A stretch of 64,000 bases of DNA from Cohnella pontilimi. GTDB lineage: Bacteria > Bacillota > Bacilli > Paenibacillales > Paenibacillaceae. The stretch lies in NCBI RefSeq assembly GCF_005049045.1, contig NZ_SUPK01000004.1, forward strand, positions 310,001-374,000, read 5' to 3'. Every line of letters starts with the position of its first letter. The stretch's first letter is position 1. A program made the translations under genes and the position numbers. Under the pieces are notes generated by a model. It worked only from the letters and a program-made list of their open reading frames with translations. It ran no database searches and had not been told where the DNA came from. Of this stretch, positions 49,366-58,917 are shown piece by piece.

Positions 49366-52300
49366 TTATAAGAATGGTTGTGGCATCAATATAGCCGGAA
49401 CAATGTGTCTAAATAGCCAACCCGCCATTCTAGGTGTGTGGATACTAATTTGATGCCCCCATGGTTTTGGAGAGCCTTGTCCTTTAAGCCAACCTAAATT
49501 CCCCAGCATCGGACCTTCTACATAATCATAAGAATGCATTTTAACTGTACCATTACGATTGCCTTTTACAAAGGTTTCCCACGACTTGCCTGCCCATAGG
49601 AAAACTCTCCCTTTAAACACAGTGTATAGCTCCGATGGCTTTACTTTAAATACAACAATCGCTCCATTCGGACCCGCCCATCGAGCCGCTTGCTTAATAT
49701 TTTTAGTAACATAAAATCCTTTGCCAAAATCTGTTTTCGTATTCTGCTTACTTAGATCAATACCTTTCTTAAAGATATTCGCGGAACTTGCTCTGCTGGT
49801 TCCATGATAAAGGAAAAGATACCCTTGGTTTCTTGTTTGATCATTATTCAAAAAGGGAATAGGCACTTCACCAGCACTTGCTCTTTCTTTTGCCCTATCA
49901 ATCATCTCTTGGCTTTCTCCTGCAATGGTTGGTTCAAAAAGCGCCCCAACAACTGCACCGGCAAAAGTTAATAATAAGTTCTTGCCTTTTTTCGCTCCCT
50001 GCGTTGCTCCCTTTTTACCGCCTTCAATAACTTTTAAGCCTTCTCTTTTGAATTCTTCTAAATATTTATCAAAATTCGGTGATGCTTCATGGCCGGATTG
50101 ATCAGTATAATATGTCGGATTGTTAGAAACGTAAGTATACAAATTCAAACTCTGCGGATTCTCAATTTCACCCTCATACGTATCCTCAGAGATAAACCGA
50201 GAAGGACGCGGGTCGTAGTAGCGTGCTTGCAGATAGTAATATTGTGTCTTGCGATCCCAGTAATAGCCGGCGTAGCGGATTGGGTTTTCTTTCACTAGAT
50301 CCGTGGTGATGTCCTCGCTCGGCTCGGTGTCGTCAGCGATAATCGCGTCCAGCGATGCCGTCACGTCTTCGGTTGATGAGTCAGCTTGTGTTGTAACGGA
50401 CGACGTATCGCCTGTATTATTTTTGCTCTTCTTCCCGTTACCGTTACCCTTAACCTTACTATTGCCATTGCCATTACCCGGATGATAGTCCGGCACGGTG
50501 TTGCCGCTGTCGTCTTCAGGGCCTTGAACAGAACCTGGGCTGCCGTTGCCGGTGCCGAGGTCGCCGATAAAGCCGATGCTTTCGCGGACTTTTTCGCCGT
50601 AACGGTTGTACATGCCGGTGACAAGTCCCCAAGCGTCATACTCATAGCGGGCTGCGACTTTGCCGTCTTTGTCTGTGAGCGCCATGACGTCGCCGTGGCC
50701 ATTGTAGACGTACCAGAAGGTTTGTCCTTTGAAAGTAATCGACAGCGGGCGATCGTTAGCGTCGTAGGTGTACGTTTTGTTGGATTCGCCGTCTCCGTCT
50801 ACGACTTCTTCGGTAAGAACCCAAGTGTCGCCTTTGTAACGGTAAGTCGTTGTCTGCTGCCCGTTTCCATTGTGATTAAACCGTGTCTTGGTGACGCGGC
50901 GGCCGAGCGTGTCGTAGGTGTACTTCTCGCCGAAACCGTCCGGGAAAGTGACTTTAGTCAGCTGCCCGCGGGCATTCCACTCGAACTTGCTGCGTCCGTC
51001 AGTGAGCAGGTTGCCGGCATCGTCGTACTTGTAGTCGTAGTCCTCGTAACGAATGAGATTTTCGCGATGCACAAGCTGGTTACGAGAGTTATAAGTATAG
51101 TTCGTTCCGATGACGGTATATCCTTTGCCGACCTGGCGGATCCGTTCGAAAAGTTTCGTTTTGTCGCCCGGCGGCAGGTTCACTTCCCCATTAACGATGT
51201 TGTCGATGGCAGCCAGGATGTGCTCGATTTTTCCTGTCTCGAACATCGCGTCAATCGAAGTTGAAGCATCGGTGCTATCTTCAGAATCTCCACCATACTT
51301 CTGGCGTAGCTTTTTCCACAGGCCCAGCTTTTTGCCGTTGCCCTCCTCCAGCGCCTTCATCCAGTCTTTAGAGCAATCGCCTCCGTTGCCGTTGCCGTTG
51401 CCATTGCCATTGTTATTCCCATTACCGTTACCATTACCATTTCCGTTGCCGTTTCCGTTTCCTTTGTCGCCCTTATCCTTGTCATGCCCATAAGCGTTGC
51501 CATTTCCATTTCCATTGCCGTTCCCATTGCCATTTCCGTTGCCGTTACTATTGCCGTTGCCGTTATCATTTTTGGCGATGAAGTCCATGGTTAGGGAGGC
51601 GACTTTTACGAAACTGTCTGTTACTGCATTTTTACCGTTACCATTGCCATTGCCGTTCCCTTTACCATTGCCGTTGCCGTTTCCGTTACCATTACCGTTT
51701 CCGTTGTTACCCTTATCCTTGTCATGCCCATAAGCGTTGCCGTTGTTGGACTTGCAAGGATCCGGAATGTCGGAGCTGGGATCCGACGGTTCGGAAGGAT
51801 TGGATGGATTGGGCTTCATGCCGGATGAGCCCAAAACGAGTTCCAAAAGCTCCTCGGTCGTAATCACCTTGTGCTTGTCTTCTTTCGTTCCTTGGATAAT
51901 CGTTTTCCGTACAGTGCGGTTGCCTGCACCGTCATACTCGTAGAGCATGACGTCGCCTTCCGGCGTCTCAATGCGGCTCAGCTGTTCCCGGTTGTTATAT
52001 TGATACGCCGACTTGTCCTCATGATCCTGCACATCGGTAATGAAATCACGCGCATTGTAGTTATATGTGCTGGCATGCAGCTGCAGATCGGCAGCGGTCG
52101 TTTTTTGCGTGCCCACCAAATGACCCGGCTTGTAATCGATGGACGTTACGGTGCCGTTCGGATATTTAACCGAGGTCACATAACCATCCGCATCGTACGA
52201 GTACCCATAGACAAAACCTGCCGAGTCAGTATAGCTGGTCGGGCGGCCCGCCGCGTCGAGATCGATCTCGGTACGTTTGCCGTTGGTGATTTCTGCGGCT

Positions 52301-55300
52301 TTCTCCCCGTTGGCGTTGTACTCGTACTCCACAACGTCGCCGTTTGCATACACCGCTTTTTGCAACTGGTTGTTATCGTAATAGGTGTACGTGATCGTTC
52401 CTTCTGCGCTCGTACGGGTGAGAACATTGCCTGCCTTGTCGTAGGTGTAGGCAATGGAAGTCCCGTCGCTGTAGGCCTCGAGCGTTTTACGGTTCATAAA
52501 ATCATACGTATACGTCGTGGTCAGTCCGCCTGGCTTCGTTTCCGACAGCAGATTGCCGTTCGGGTCGTACGTGTATTGGAACTCGTCCTGCCCGGATTCC
52601 GAACGGGTGACCACTTTCTTGACGCGCTGGCTGGCTTCGTCGTATTTGTAAGTAGTCGGCTGCGAGTTGCCGTCTTTTTGGCTCGTACGGTTCTGCACGG
52701 CGTCATAAGTATACTCGGTTTTCGCCTGCGGCTCCGTAACTGCTGTCAGGTTGTCACGGGAATCGTAATCGAAATAGGTAGCGCCGTAAACCGGCCGCTG
52801 TTCCTCGCGTTTGTTGCCGGCAGCGTCGTAGTGGTAGGAGTAAGTTCCCTCGCTCGGCGTAGCTTTGGTTGTCATTCGACCGGCCGGATCGTACGTATAG
52901 TGCGTAGATTGACCTAATTTGTTATATTCCGTGGAGGTGCGGCCATCTACGTCCAGCTCGTAGCGAGTAACGTTACCGAGCGGGTCTTTTTCCTGTACCA
53001 CATTGCCGCGGTAATCATAGACCCATTCCGTGTCGCGTCCGAGCGGGCGGCGCTCAGCAGTCATGAAACCGGCAGGACTGTACTCGTACTTGATCCAATG
53101 TCCGGAAGGATCGACGGACAGTGTTTGTTGACCATTGGCGTTGTAAGCGAATCGCGTCCCATGACCGTTGCCGTCGGTGGATGCCACCATAAGGCCCCTC
53201 GGATCGTATGCGTACGTATTGACGATCTGTTCGCCGGACATATCAGGAGACTCAAAATGCGTCTCCGACAGCAGCCGGCTTTCCCGATCATAATCGGATT
53301 TCACCACATTGCCGTTCGGATCTTGCGCGACAACGATTCTTCCCAAGGCGTCGTAGACATAAGTCGTTTTGGCAGCCGCTTGAGAAGGATCTAGGATTGC
53401 CGCTCCTTCTTTATAACGGATCTCTTGCGTCATCTGGCCGGTTGCATCAAAACGATACTCCATCGCGTTGTTCAGTCCGTCGATGCCTACGACTTGGTCA
53501 CCACGCGTGTTGAACACAGAGTATTCTTTGCTGCCATCTGGATGCGTGACCGAAGTTTGCCGTCCCATGGCATCGTAACCATATTGGGTGATGCGACTGG
53601 AACCGGTTGTGGTATCGGTTTCGATCAATTGCTTAGTGCGTCCGTGCTCATCGTAAGTATAAGCGGTCATCATTCCCGCTGGATCCGTAGATTGCAGCAA
53701 GTCTCCTTCAGGAGAATAGCGGTAGCCGGAGACAGCCCAGCCGTCCTTCAGTTCCCGGAGCTCTTCGCGCAAGTGACCCCAAGCGTCGCTCGCATAGCGG
53801 ATCGTCTGGGTCAGGCCGGAAGAATTGACCGTTTCTACCCGTTCGGTGACTCGTCCGTACACATCGCTTTTCGTATGAACTTGCTGGCCTTCTTCATTGA
53901 CGAACAACGTCACATGTCCGAAAGCGTCGTACTTCGTCTCGGTGACGGAGCCCGACTCGGAGACGGTTCGAATCACCTGACCGGCCGGGTTGTAAAATTC
54001 CTTGTGCTCATACATGACCGGATTGCCATACTCATCCCATGCCGGAACCGAGGTTTCAACCGAACGTCCGTCATATTTGTAAGTGGTCGTATACCCATTG
54101 CCGTCCGTCTCGCTTATCAAACGATTGAACTCATCGAATGCATAGCTTCGAGTGATAAGCGGCTGCTCTCTGGCGGCGGTCAACGATCGCACCGATGCGG
54201 ACACCAAAGAAACGCCGTTCCATTCCGGCGCCGGACCGCCGGCAGACTCATCCGTCACGTTTCCGTTGCCGTCATAAGCATACCGAGTCCAAGAGCCGTC
54301 CGGATTTTTCTCTTCTATCAATCTTCCTGTACTGTCGTATTGCATTAGCGTGATCGACAAATAAGACGGTATGCTGCCAAGCGTTACCGGAAGGTTCCCC
54401 GGATCGTTAGCGCGGACGAGTTGCCGCTCTTCTACCACGCGATCCCACAGGTCATACGTATAATCCGTGCGTCCGCCGTCCGGGGCATTAACTACCGACC
54501 GACGACCGGCGCTGTCATACTCGATTGTGGTCGTATAATCGCCCGGCGACACAACCGTGCGAACCGGCTGCCCGGCATCGTTATAAAATGTCTCTGTCGT
54601 TTCTCCGCGGGAATCCGTTTTTTTCATAAGCAGCCCGCGTGCGTCGTAAACGTACGTTTCCTCGATCGTGCCTTCGGTTCCCGCCTCAAGTGGCACCGTT
54701 TTGCTTGACAGCATGTTCCCCATACCGTCGTAGGTGTAGGTCGACTTGATCAAACCGTCGGACTGCTCGACGAGATTGCCTCCGTCATCGTAAACGTAAG
54801 TCCGTACGATCTGTTTGGCCGCATCGCTCGGGTCCTTCTGCGTGTGCTTCGTGACCCGTCCCCAAGGATCGTATTCAAAATCTTCAACTACGCCTTCGGG
54901 ATTTTCACGGTGAATCAGCCAGCCGACATTATTAAACTCTTGCTTCGTCACCGCCTCATCCGGTGTTCCCGCGTCCGTGATGATTTGCGTTTGGTTGCCG
55001 ATTCGATCGTTCACATAGGATGTACGTGTCCCGTCGCCGGTCACAAACCAATTCTCATCATACTGATATTCAAATACGTTGCCGTTACCGTCCGTACGCT
55101 TCACCAGAAGCTCTTTGTCGTTAAATTCTTCCTTGGTTACAATGGGCTCGCCTTTGCTGCCTGTCGGATCAACGACTTGCTGCGTGGTCGTTTTGGCCAA
55201 TATCGTCCGGTGCACGTTACTCTTCACATACGAATAGCTTATGTCGTATCCCAATGGTCCTGTCTCATGCGTCAGATCGTTGAGCTGGTCGTAGGTATAA

Positions 55301-57381
55301 TGCAAAATGCGGCCTGACGGACTTTGTTCGGCGACCACCAGATCTTTATCGTCGTACCGGTACCGGTAGCTTCTGCCCAACGGATCCGTCACTTTCACTA
55401 GATTGTTCCCGCTGTAACCGAACGACGTCTTCGCTGTGGCTTCTCCGTCCGCCGTCTGCACTTTTTGCAGATGTTCGGTCGGCCGGTAGGCGTCATTCCA
55501 CTTCAACGTATAGGAACCCAGCGGTTGTGCGATCGTCGCCTCGCTCGAGCCGTACTGAACGTCGACAAACTCCTCTTCCCCATCCTGCTTACGTGTTGCG
55601 CCGATCTTTTTTACACGATTTTGCGCATCGTAGGTCCAATTGGTGATGACCGATCCCGGTATTTCGCCGGATACTTTCGGATCATTATTGCCGTTGTCGA
55701 TCACTTTGGTAATACGATGCAGATCGTCATATACAAATCGGGTCAATTTCAGGGACGGAGTCTTGAATCCGACGAAATCCCCCTTGGGGTTATACATAAA
55801 ATAGAAACTTCTGGCCGGTCCATCCGGTTTCCCGCTAATGCCGTCTATTTCCCGAATAATGGTGGAAGTCATATCTCCATCGGGATCATAGGTAAACGTC
55901 ACTTCGTGATTGTTCGAATCGTTCACTTTCCGGATTCGATAATCCAACGTGCCGTAATAGGTGGTCCACTGAGCCCAATAAAACATCACTTCATTGATGC
56001 CGCGATCCTGAATCAGCCAAAAACGGCCGTCTTCATGGAAACGGTAGTATTCCTGACCTGCCCACTCGAGAATAAAGGCATTCGGATCTTTGTCCGTCGA
56101 AGGAGCCCTCGTCAATTTCGGGAAATGCTGCTTTTGTCCGTTCGCATAGGTCTCATAGCCGTCGGGCGTCAATTTGAACCAGTACTCCGTGCCGTCAAAA
56201 CCGACCCAGGTGGCGTTGTTCTCATCCCACTCGGTGATGCGGGAGTCCAAGCTAAGGCTCCAGCCGTAACCGATAGGGCCTTTGATGCGGTTCTGATGGT
56301 TGTACGTTAAAAACAAATCAAAGTCGACGCCAGGCCCTTCCTGAATGAACCCGTCGAACTTCTGAATGCCTCCCCCGGTGAGAAGGTTGACGCGTACATT
56401 CTGATCCGCCACTTTGGCCAGCGCATTGGGCACATAGTCCTCGAAACCGCCACCCGGCAAATAAGGATGAAGCGGCAGCGTCTCTTCTGTAATATTGCCG
56501 GCCACGTCTTCCAACGTCACCTTTAACGCCTCGGCGTTACCCGGTTTTATCGATAAAGCGTCGTGGAGCGGCGGATTGTCCCAATCCGGGCTGGAGGTTT
56601 GGGAGGCGCCTAGGGCCGTCACTTTTTTCAAACCGCCGATCTCGTCGCGCGATTCTACCGCAAGCTTGCCCTCACCTAGCGGGTGAATGCCGACCAACTC
56701 AGGCACTGTACGGTCCACCAACAGTATTTGAAATTCTTCGCTGTACCCTGGAGCCGTTAAGGTCACCTTTTCCGGCTTAGCACCGGTTTTGGCCGGAAGT
56801 TCAAATTCAACCGACACCGGTTCGGCCGTCAACTTCCAATAGTAAAAGCCTTCCGGAGCGTTAACTTCCGAAAATTTACCGTCCCAATCAAAAGTGTTTT
56901 TCCCATAGATGTCAGTTTTGCCGCTCAGCAAAGTATAGGTATTGTTTTTCCCGCGAATCTCTTTCATTTTCACGGTAACCTTATAGCCCGACGGAGCGTT
57001 TAATGGCGTTCCTTCCTGTGAGTTGATCCAGTCTTGTAATTTGTCGTTCCAACTGAGAGTTACTTTGGTCGATTTCGCGTTGAAGAAATCAGGCGAATCG
57101 TTCATCTTCAGATAGGAACCGCCTGATCCGCCTCGATCCGCTCCCAAGTCCGTGGGCCGCTCTGCGAGCACCCGGTCTCCGTCGAATGTGAAAAACTGCG
57201 GAGCCTCCGTCTTGTCCGGTCCATCTGTCCAAGGTTCCTGGTCTGCGCCCGATGCTTTGAGCGCAGCCAACGCGCCGGAGAGCTGTTCCGCCGCTGCTGT
57301 CCATACGGCAACGGGAGCCAACCCCATGAACAAACTAAGAATTAATGTTGCGGCCAAACTGCGAAACCAAAGCGATCCTCT
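49366..57381 (-). CDS. secreted RHS/YD-repeat polymorphic toxin with DUF3990 ADP-ribosyltransferase-like tip
   Basis: The 2671-residue protein starts at ATG 57381 (MRGSLWFRSLAATLIL, AGGGG upstream). It has a signal peptide to about residue 33, an N-terminal region to about 330, and a DUF6531-like start of the shell (VNLLTGGGIQKFDGF). Dozens of YD repeats follow to about 1830, then NG-rich linkers, the RHS core RYAGYYWDRKTQYYYLQARY and YDPRPSRFISEDTYEG. The C-terminal tip has LYHGTSRASSANIF, TDFGKGFYVT and KQAARWAG, the DUF3990 pattern of ADP-ribosyltransferase fold toxins. The preceding riboswitch makes it c-di-GMP controlled. The target cell and protein are unknown. A TTG at 57423 is an alternative start. 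Confidence 0.9.
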   Translation of the reverse strand, partial: RGSLWFRSLAATLILSLFMGLAPVAVWTAAAEQLSGALAALKASGADQEPWTDGPDKTEAPQFFTFDGDRVLAERPTDLGADRGGSGGSYLKMNDSPDFFNAKSTKVTLSWNDKLQDWINSQEGTPLNAPSGYKVTVKMKEIRGKNNTYTLLSGKTDIYGKNTFDWDGKFSEVNAPEGFYYWKLTAEPVSVEFELPAKTGAKPEKVTLTAPGYSEEFQILLVDRTVPELVGIHPLGEGKLAVESRDEIGGLKKVTALGASQTSSPDWDNPPLHDALSIKPGNAEALKVTLEDVAGNITEETLPLHPYLPGGGFEDYVPNALAKVADQNVRVNLLTGGGIQKFDGFIQEGPGVDFDLFLTYNHQNRIKGPIGYGWSLSLDSRITEWDENNATWVGFDGTEYWFKLTPDGYETYANGQKQHFPKLTRAPSTDKDPNAFILEWAGQEYYRFHEDGRFWLIQDRGINEVMFYWAQWTTYYGTLDYRIRKVNDSNNHEVTFTYDPDGDMTSTIIREIDGISGKPDGPARSFYFMYNPKGDFVGFKTPSLKLTRFVYDDLHRITKVIDNGNNDPKVSGEIPGSVITNWTYDAQNRVKKIGATRKQDGEEEFVDVQYGSSEATIAQPLGSYTLKWNDAYRPTEHLQKVQTADGEATAKTSFGYSGNNLVKVTDPLGRSYRYRYDDKDLVVAEQSPSGRILHYTYDQLNDLTHETGPLGYDISYSYVKSNVHRTILAKTTTQQVVDPTGSKGEPIVTKEEFNDKELLVKRTDGNGNVFEYQYDENWFVTGDGTRTSYVNDRIGNQTQIITDAGTPDEAVTKQEFNNVGWLIHRENPEGVVEDFEYDPWGRVTKHTQKDPSDAAKQIVRTYVYDDGGNLVEQSDGLIKSTYTYDGMGNMLSSKTVPLEAGTEGTIEETYVYDARGLLMKKTDSRGETTETFYNDAGQPVRTVVSPGDYTTTIEYDSAGRRSVVNAPDGGRTDYTYDLWDRVVEERQLVRANDPGNLPVTLGSIPSYLSITLMQYDSTGRLIEEKNPDGSWTRYAYDGNGNVTDESAGGPAPEWNGVSLVSASVRSLTAAREQPLITRSYAFDEFNRLISETDGNGYTTTYKYDGRSVETSVPAWDEYGNPVMYEHKEFYNPAGQVIRTVSESGSVTETKYDAFGHVTLFVNEEGQQVHTKSDVYGRVTERVETVNSSGLTQTIRYASDAWGHLREELRELKDGWAVSGYRYSPEGDLLQSTDPAGMMTAYTYDEHGRTKQLIETDTTTGSSRITQYGYDAMGRQTSVTHPDGSKEYSVFNTRGDQVVGIDGLNNAMEYRFDATGQMTQEIRYKEGAAILDPSQAAAKTTYVYDALGRIVVAQDPNGNVVKSDYDRESRLLSETHFESPDMSGEQIVNTYAYDPRGLMVASTDGNGHGTRFAYNANGQQTLSVDPSGHWIKYEYSPAGFMTAERRPLGRDTEWVYDYRGNVVQEKDPLGNVTRYELDVDGRTSTEYNKLGQSTHYTYDPAGRMTTKATPSEGTYSYHYDAAGNKREEQRPVYGATYFDYDSRDNLTAVTEPQAKTEYTYDAVQNRTSQKDGNSQPTTYKYDEASQRVKKVVTRSESGQDEFQYTYDPNGNLLSETKPGGLTTTYTYDFMNRKTLEAYSDGTSIAYTYDKAGNVLTRTSAEGTITYTYYDNNQLQKAVYANGDVVEYEYNANGEKAAEITNGKRTEIDLDAAGRPTSYTDSAGFVYGYSYDADGYVTSVKYPNGTVTSIDYKPGHLVGTQKTTAADLQLHASTYNYNARDFITDVQDHEDKSAYQYNNREQLSRIETPEGDVMLYEYDGAGNRTVRKTIIQGTKEDKHKVITTEELLELVLGSSGMKPNPSNPSEPSDPSSDIPDPCKSNNGNAYGHDKDKGNNGNGNGNGNGNGNGKGNGNGNGNGKNAVTDSFVKVASLTMDFIAKNDNGNGNSNGNGNGNGNGNGNGNGNAYGHDKDKGDKGNGNGNGNGNGNGNGNNNGNGNGNGNGGDCSKDWMKALEEGNGKKLGLWKKLRQKYGGDSEDSTDASTSIDAMFETGKIEHILAAIDNIVNGEVNLPPGDKTKLFERIRQVGKGYTVIGTNYTYNSRNQLVHRENLIRYEDYDYKYDDAGNLLTDGRSKFEWNARGQLTKVTFPDGFGEKYTYDTLGRRVTKTRFNHNGNGQQTTTYRYKGDTWVLTEEVVDGDGESNKTYTYDANDRPLSITFKGQTFWYVYNGHGDVMALTDKDGKVAARYEYDAWGLVTGMYNRYGEKVRESIGFIGDLGTGNGSPGSVQGPEDDSGNTVPDYHPGNGNGNSKVKGNGNGKKSKNNTGDTSSVTTQADSSTEDVTASLDAIIADDTEPSEDITTDLVKENPIRYAGYYWDRKTQYYYLQARYYDPRPSRFISEDTYEGEIENPQSLNLYTYVSNNPTYYTDQSGHEASPNFDKYLEEFKREGLKVIEGGKKGATQGAKKGKNLLLTFAGAVVGALFEPTIAGESQEMIDRAKERASAGEVPIPFLNNDQTRNQGYLFLYHGTSRASSANIFKKGIDLSKQNTKTDFGKGFYVTKNIKQAARWAGPNGAIVVFKVKPSELYTVFKGRVFLWAGKSWETFVKGNRNGTVKMHSYDYVEGPMLGNLGWLKGQGSPKPWGHQISIHTPRMAGWLFRHIVPAILMPQPFL
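51378..51735. repeat. 6-bp repeat tracts encoding Asn-Gly-rich linkers in the RHS gene
   Basis: GGTAAYGGYAAY-type units (minus strand) encode long NGNGNG runs, interrupted by AYGHDKDKG segments, in two clusters (about 51378-51558 and 51632-51735). Units of 6 bp code for two residues, so copy number can change without frameshift. Shorter tracts occur at 44020-44064 and 50438-50490 in the related tips. Confidence 0.85.
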
Positions 57382-57411
57382 CATCTCTTTAAGCACCCCT
57401 GTTTTTGATGT

Positions 57412-57453
57412 CGAAAAAAGCAAAACAGCCGCAGCGCCTGAAGCGCCCGGCTG
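57412..57453 (-). terminator. attenuator between the c-di-GMP riboswitch and the RHS gene
   Basis: Minus strand CAGCCG-GGCGC-ttcag-GCGCTG-CGGCTG stem followed by TTTTGCTTTTTT. It precedes the RHS start and can serve as the riboswitch expression platform. Confidence 0.82.
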
Positions 57454-57469
57454 CTTGCAATTTCCAGCG

Positions 57470-57556
57470 GATCGTCACACTTCGGCGGTCTGGCGATCCG
57501 GCAAAGGACCCATGACTTTGCGTCCCCATCTCTCGATGGGTTTGCCTTTTTCGGTT
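57470..57556 (-). promoter_or_regulatory. c-di-GMP-I (GEMM-I) riboswitch upstream of the RHS toxin gene
   Basis: The minus strand reads AAAAAGGCAAACC, a P2 stem CCCATC/GATGGG closed by the GNRA tetraloop GAGA, and the invariant GGGACGCAAAG, then a second stem ending GACCGCCGAAG. These are the hallmark elements of the GEMM-I class. The intrinsic terminator follows. It would couple the toxin to c-di-GMP; whether it is an ON or OFF switch is not readable by eye. Confidence 0.85.
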
Positions 57557-57594
57557 GTTAGTATTGAACTATACAAGAAGAATCTGGAATACAT

Positions 57595-57625
57595 AGTCCC
57601 GATTTTAGCAGATTTTGTCGGGACT
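57595..57625. repeat. inverted repeat upstream of the riboswitch
   Basis: AGTCCCGA and TCGGGACT are separated by 15 bp, about 40 bp upstream of the aptamer. It may be an operator for the RHS promoter; no clear -35/-10 pair was found. Confidence 0.5.
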
Positions 57626-57699
57626 TAAAGCATATTTCCGAGATTTTTGTAAGATTTTGTAGTTCGCGAGTTGAGGTTCGCAGTTAGGTCGATAGACAT

Positions 57700-57730
57700 A
57701 AAAAAAAGAAGCCGCTGGGACGGCTTCTTT
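57700..57730 (-). terminator. terminator on the iclR-type gene side
   Basis: Minus strand AAAGAAGCCG-tcccag-CGGCTTCTTT with eight T after it. Confidence 0.85.
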
Positions 57731-57754
57731 AAATTTGATAGGAGATTCTGTAAC

Positions 57755-57929
57755 GCTATTTCGCCGAATTGCAGAGACAAACTCCACTTCGGCTGACGCC
57801 GCAATTGTATTTTGCCAAATTGAAGAGCCTTTTCAGGTCCTTCCGTCCCGGAAAGTCCGCTGTAATTTGGCAAAATGACGTTACGGATCACTGCAAGCCT
57901 CTCATTACCTCTGCAATTTCGTGAAATGC
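57755..57929. repeat. nested inverted repeats (foldback) between iclR and the RHS gene
   Basis: The outer pair is 57755-57776 (GCTATTTCGCCGAATTGCAGAG) with 57909-57929; the inner pair is a perfect ATTTTGCCAAATT (57809-57821) with AATTTGGCAAAAT (57864-57876). No gene is seen in 57731-57967. Confidence 0.7.
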
Positions 57930-57967
57930 AATTGCAGCTCACACGAGAGACCACAGTACAGCAGCGG

Positions 57968-58711
57968 TCACCCCAACAGCGCACCCATGCGCTTGGCGGC
58001 TTCCACGATGGCCGGCGCTTGCCGGTGCATCACTTCGGGCGCCATCCGGTTAGACGGGCCGGACACCGCGAGCGCGGCCACCTGCTTGCCGGAGCGGTTC
58101 ACGATGGGCGCCGCCACGGCGGCTGCGCCGGGTTCGCGCTCCTCGAAGCTGGTCGCGTAACCGCGCGCGACGATGTCTTCGAGCTGCCGGGTATAGGCCG
58201 CTTTATCCAGCGCCTGCGGCCAAGCGGGATCCGCCATCGCTTCGGCCCGCACCGCGGGATCCGCGAAGGCGAGCAGCACTTTGCTAGATGCGCCGACCGA
58301 CAAAGGCAATCTCGCGCCAACAGGCGCAACCCGGCGGATCGGCTGCTCGCTTTGCACGGCTTGAATGCGCACCCTTTCCGTGCGGTCGCGCACATACAGG
58401 CTCACCGTCTCGCCCAGCTCATTACGCAGCCTCTCCATCTCCGGTAGCAGCACGATCGACGGATCGTCGGGCCGAGATTGGTTCGAGCTAAGCTCCAATA
58501 TCCGAAATCCGAGCCGGTATTTCTCCGTCCCCTCGTCCCGGATCACGAAGCCGCGGTTTTCCAGCGTCGCCAGCAAGCGGTGCACCGTGCTTTTATGAAG
58601 TCCGACTTTGCCCGCGATTTCCGACAGTCCCCACTCGCTTTTTCCGGTAAAACAAAGCAAAACGTCCAACGCTCGTTCCACCGCGCGGACGGTTCGTTTT
58701 TCTTCATCCAT
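57968..58711 (-). CDS. IclR family transcriptional regulator
   Basis: The 247-residue protein has an N-terminal winged helix (about residues 8-70: VERALDVLLCF, LHKSTVHRLLATLENRGFV) and a C-terminal IclR effector-binding domain with GETVSLYVRDRTERVRIQAV and LPLSVGASSKVLLA. The ATG at 58711 has GAGGG 9 bp upstream; a first ATG 21 bp earlier lacks one. Neighbours give no clear target operon. Confidence 0.9.
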   Translation of the reverse strand: MDEEKRTVRAVERALDVLLCFTGKSEWGLSEIAGKVGLHKSTVHRLLATLENRGFVIRDEGTEKYRLGFRILELSSNQSRPDDPSIVLLPEMERLRNELGETVSLYVRDRTERVRIQAVQSEQPIRRVAPVGARLPLSVGASSKVLLAFADPAVRAEAMADPAWPQALDKAAYTRQLEDIVARGYATSFEEREPGAAAVAAPIVNRSGKQVAALAVSGPSNRMAPEVMHRQAPAIVEAAKRMGALLG

Positions 58712-58917
58712 CGGGCTTGTCCCTCGTTTCATTGTATGAAACCTCGTTATACTCAGTATAACTCAACATGCAACGAGAGTAAACGCAGGAGGCCTAGCAT
58801 TACAGTTTGATTACATGACGCTTACAAATCGCCGCGCCTCATTGACGCTATCGCCGCTAGCATCTACGATAGGTACACACCAAGCTTTTAAAACGCTTAC
58901 AAACAAGAGGCGATCAC

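Noticed and set aside
52000..56310. Several plus-strand frames across the RHS gene (up to 348 codons)
   Set aside because: They mirror the YD-repeat coding strand and show no domain or ribosome site.
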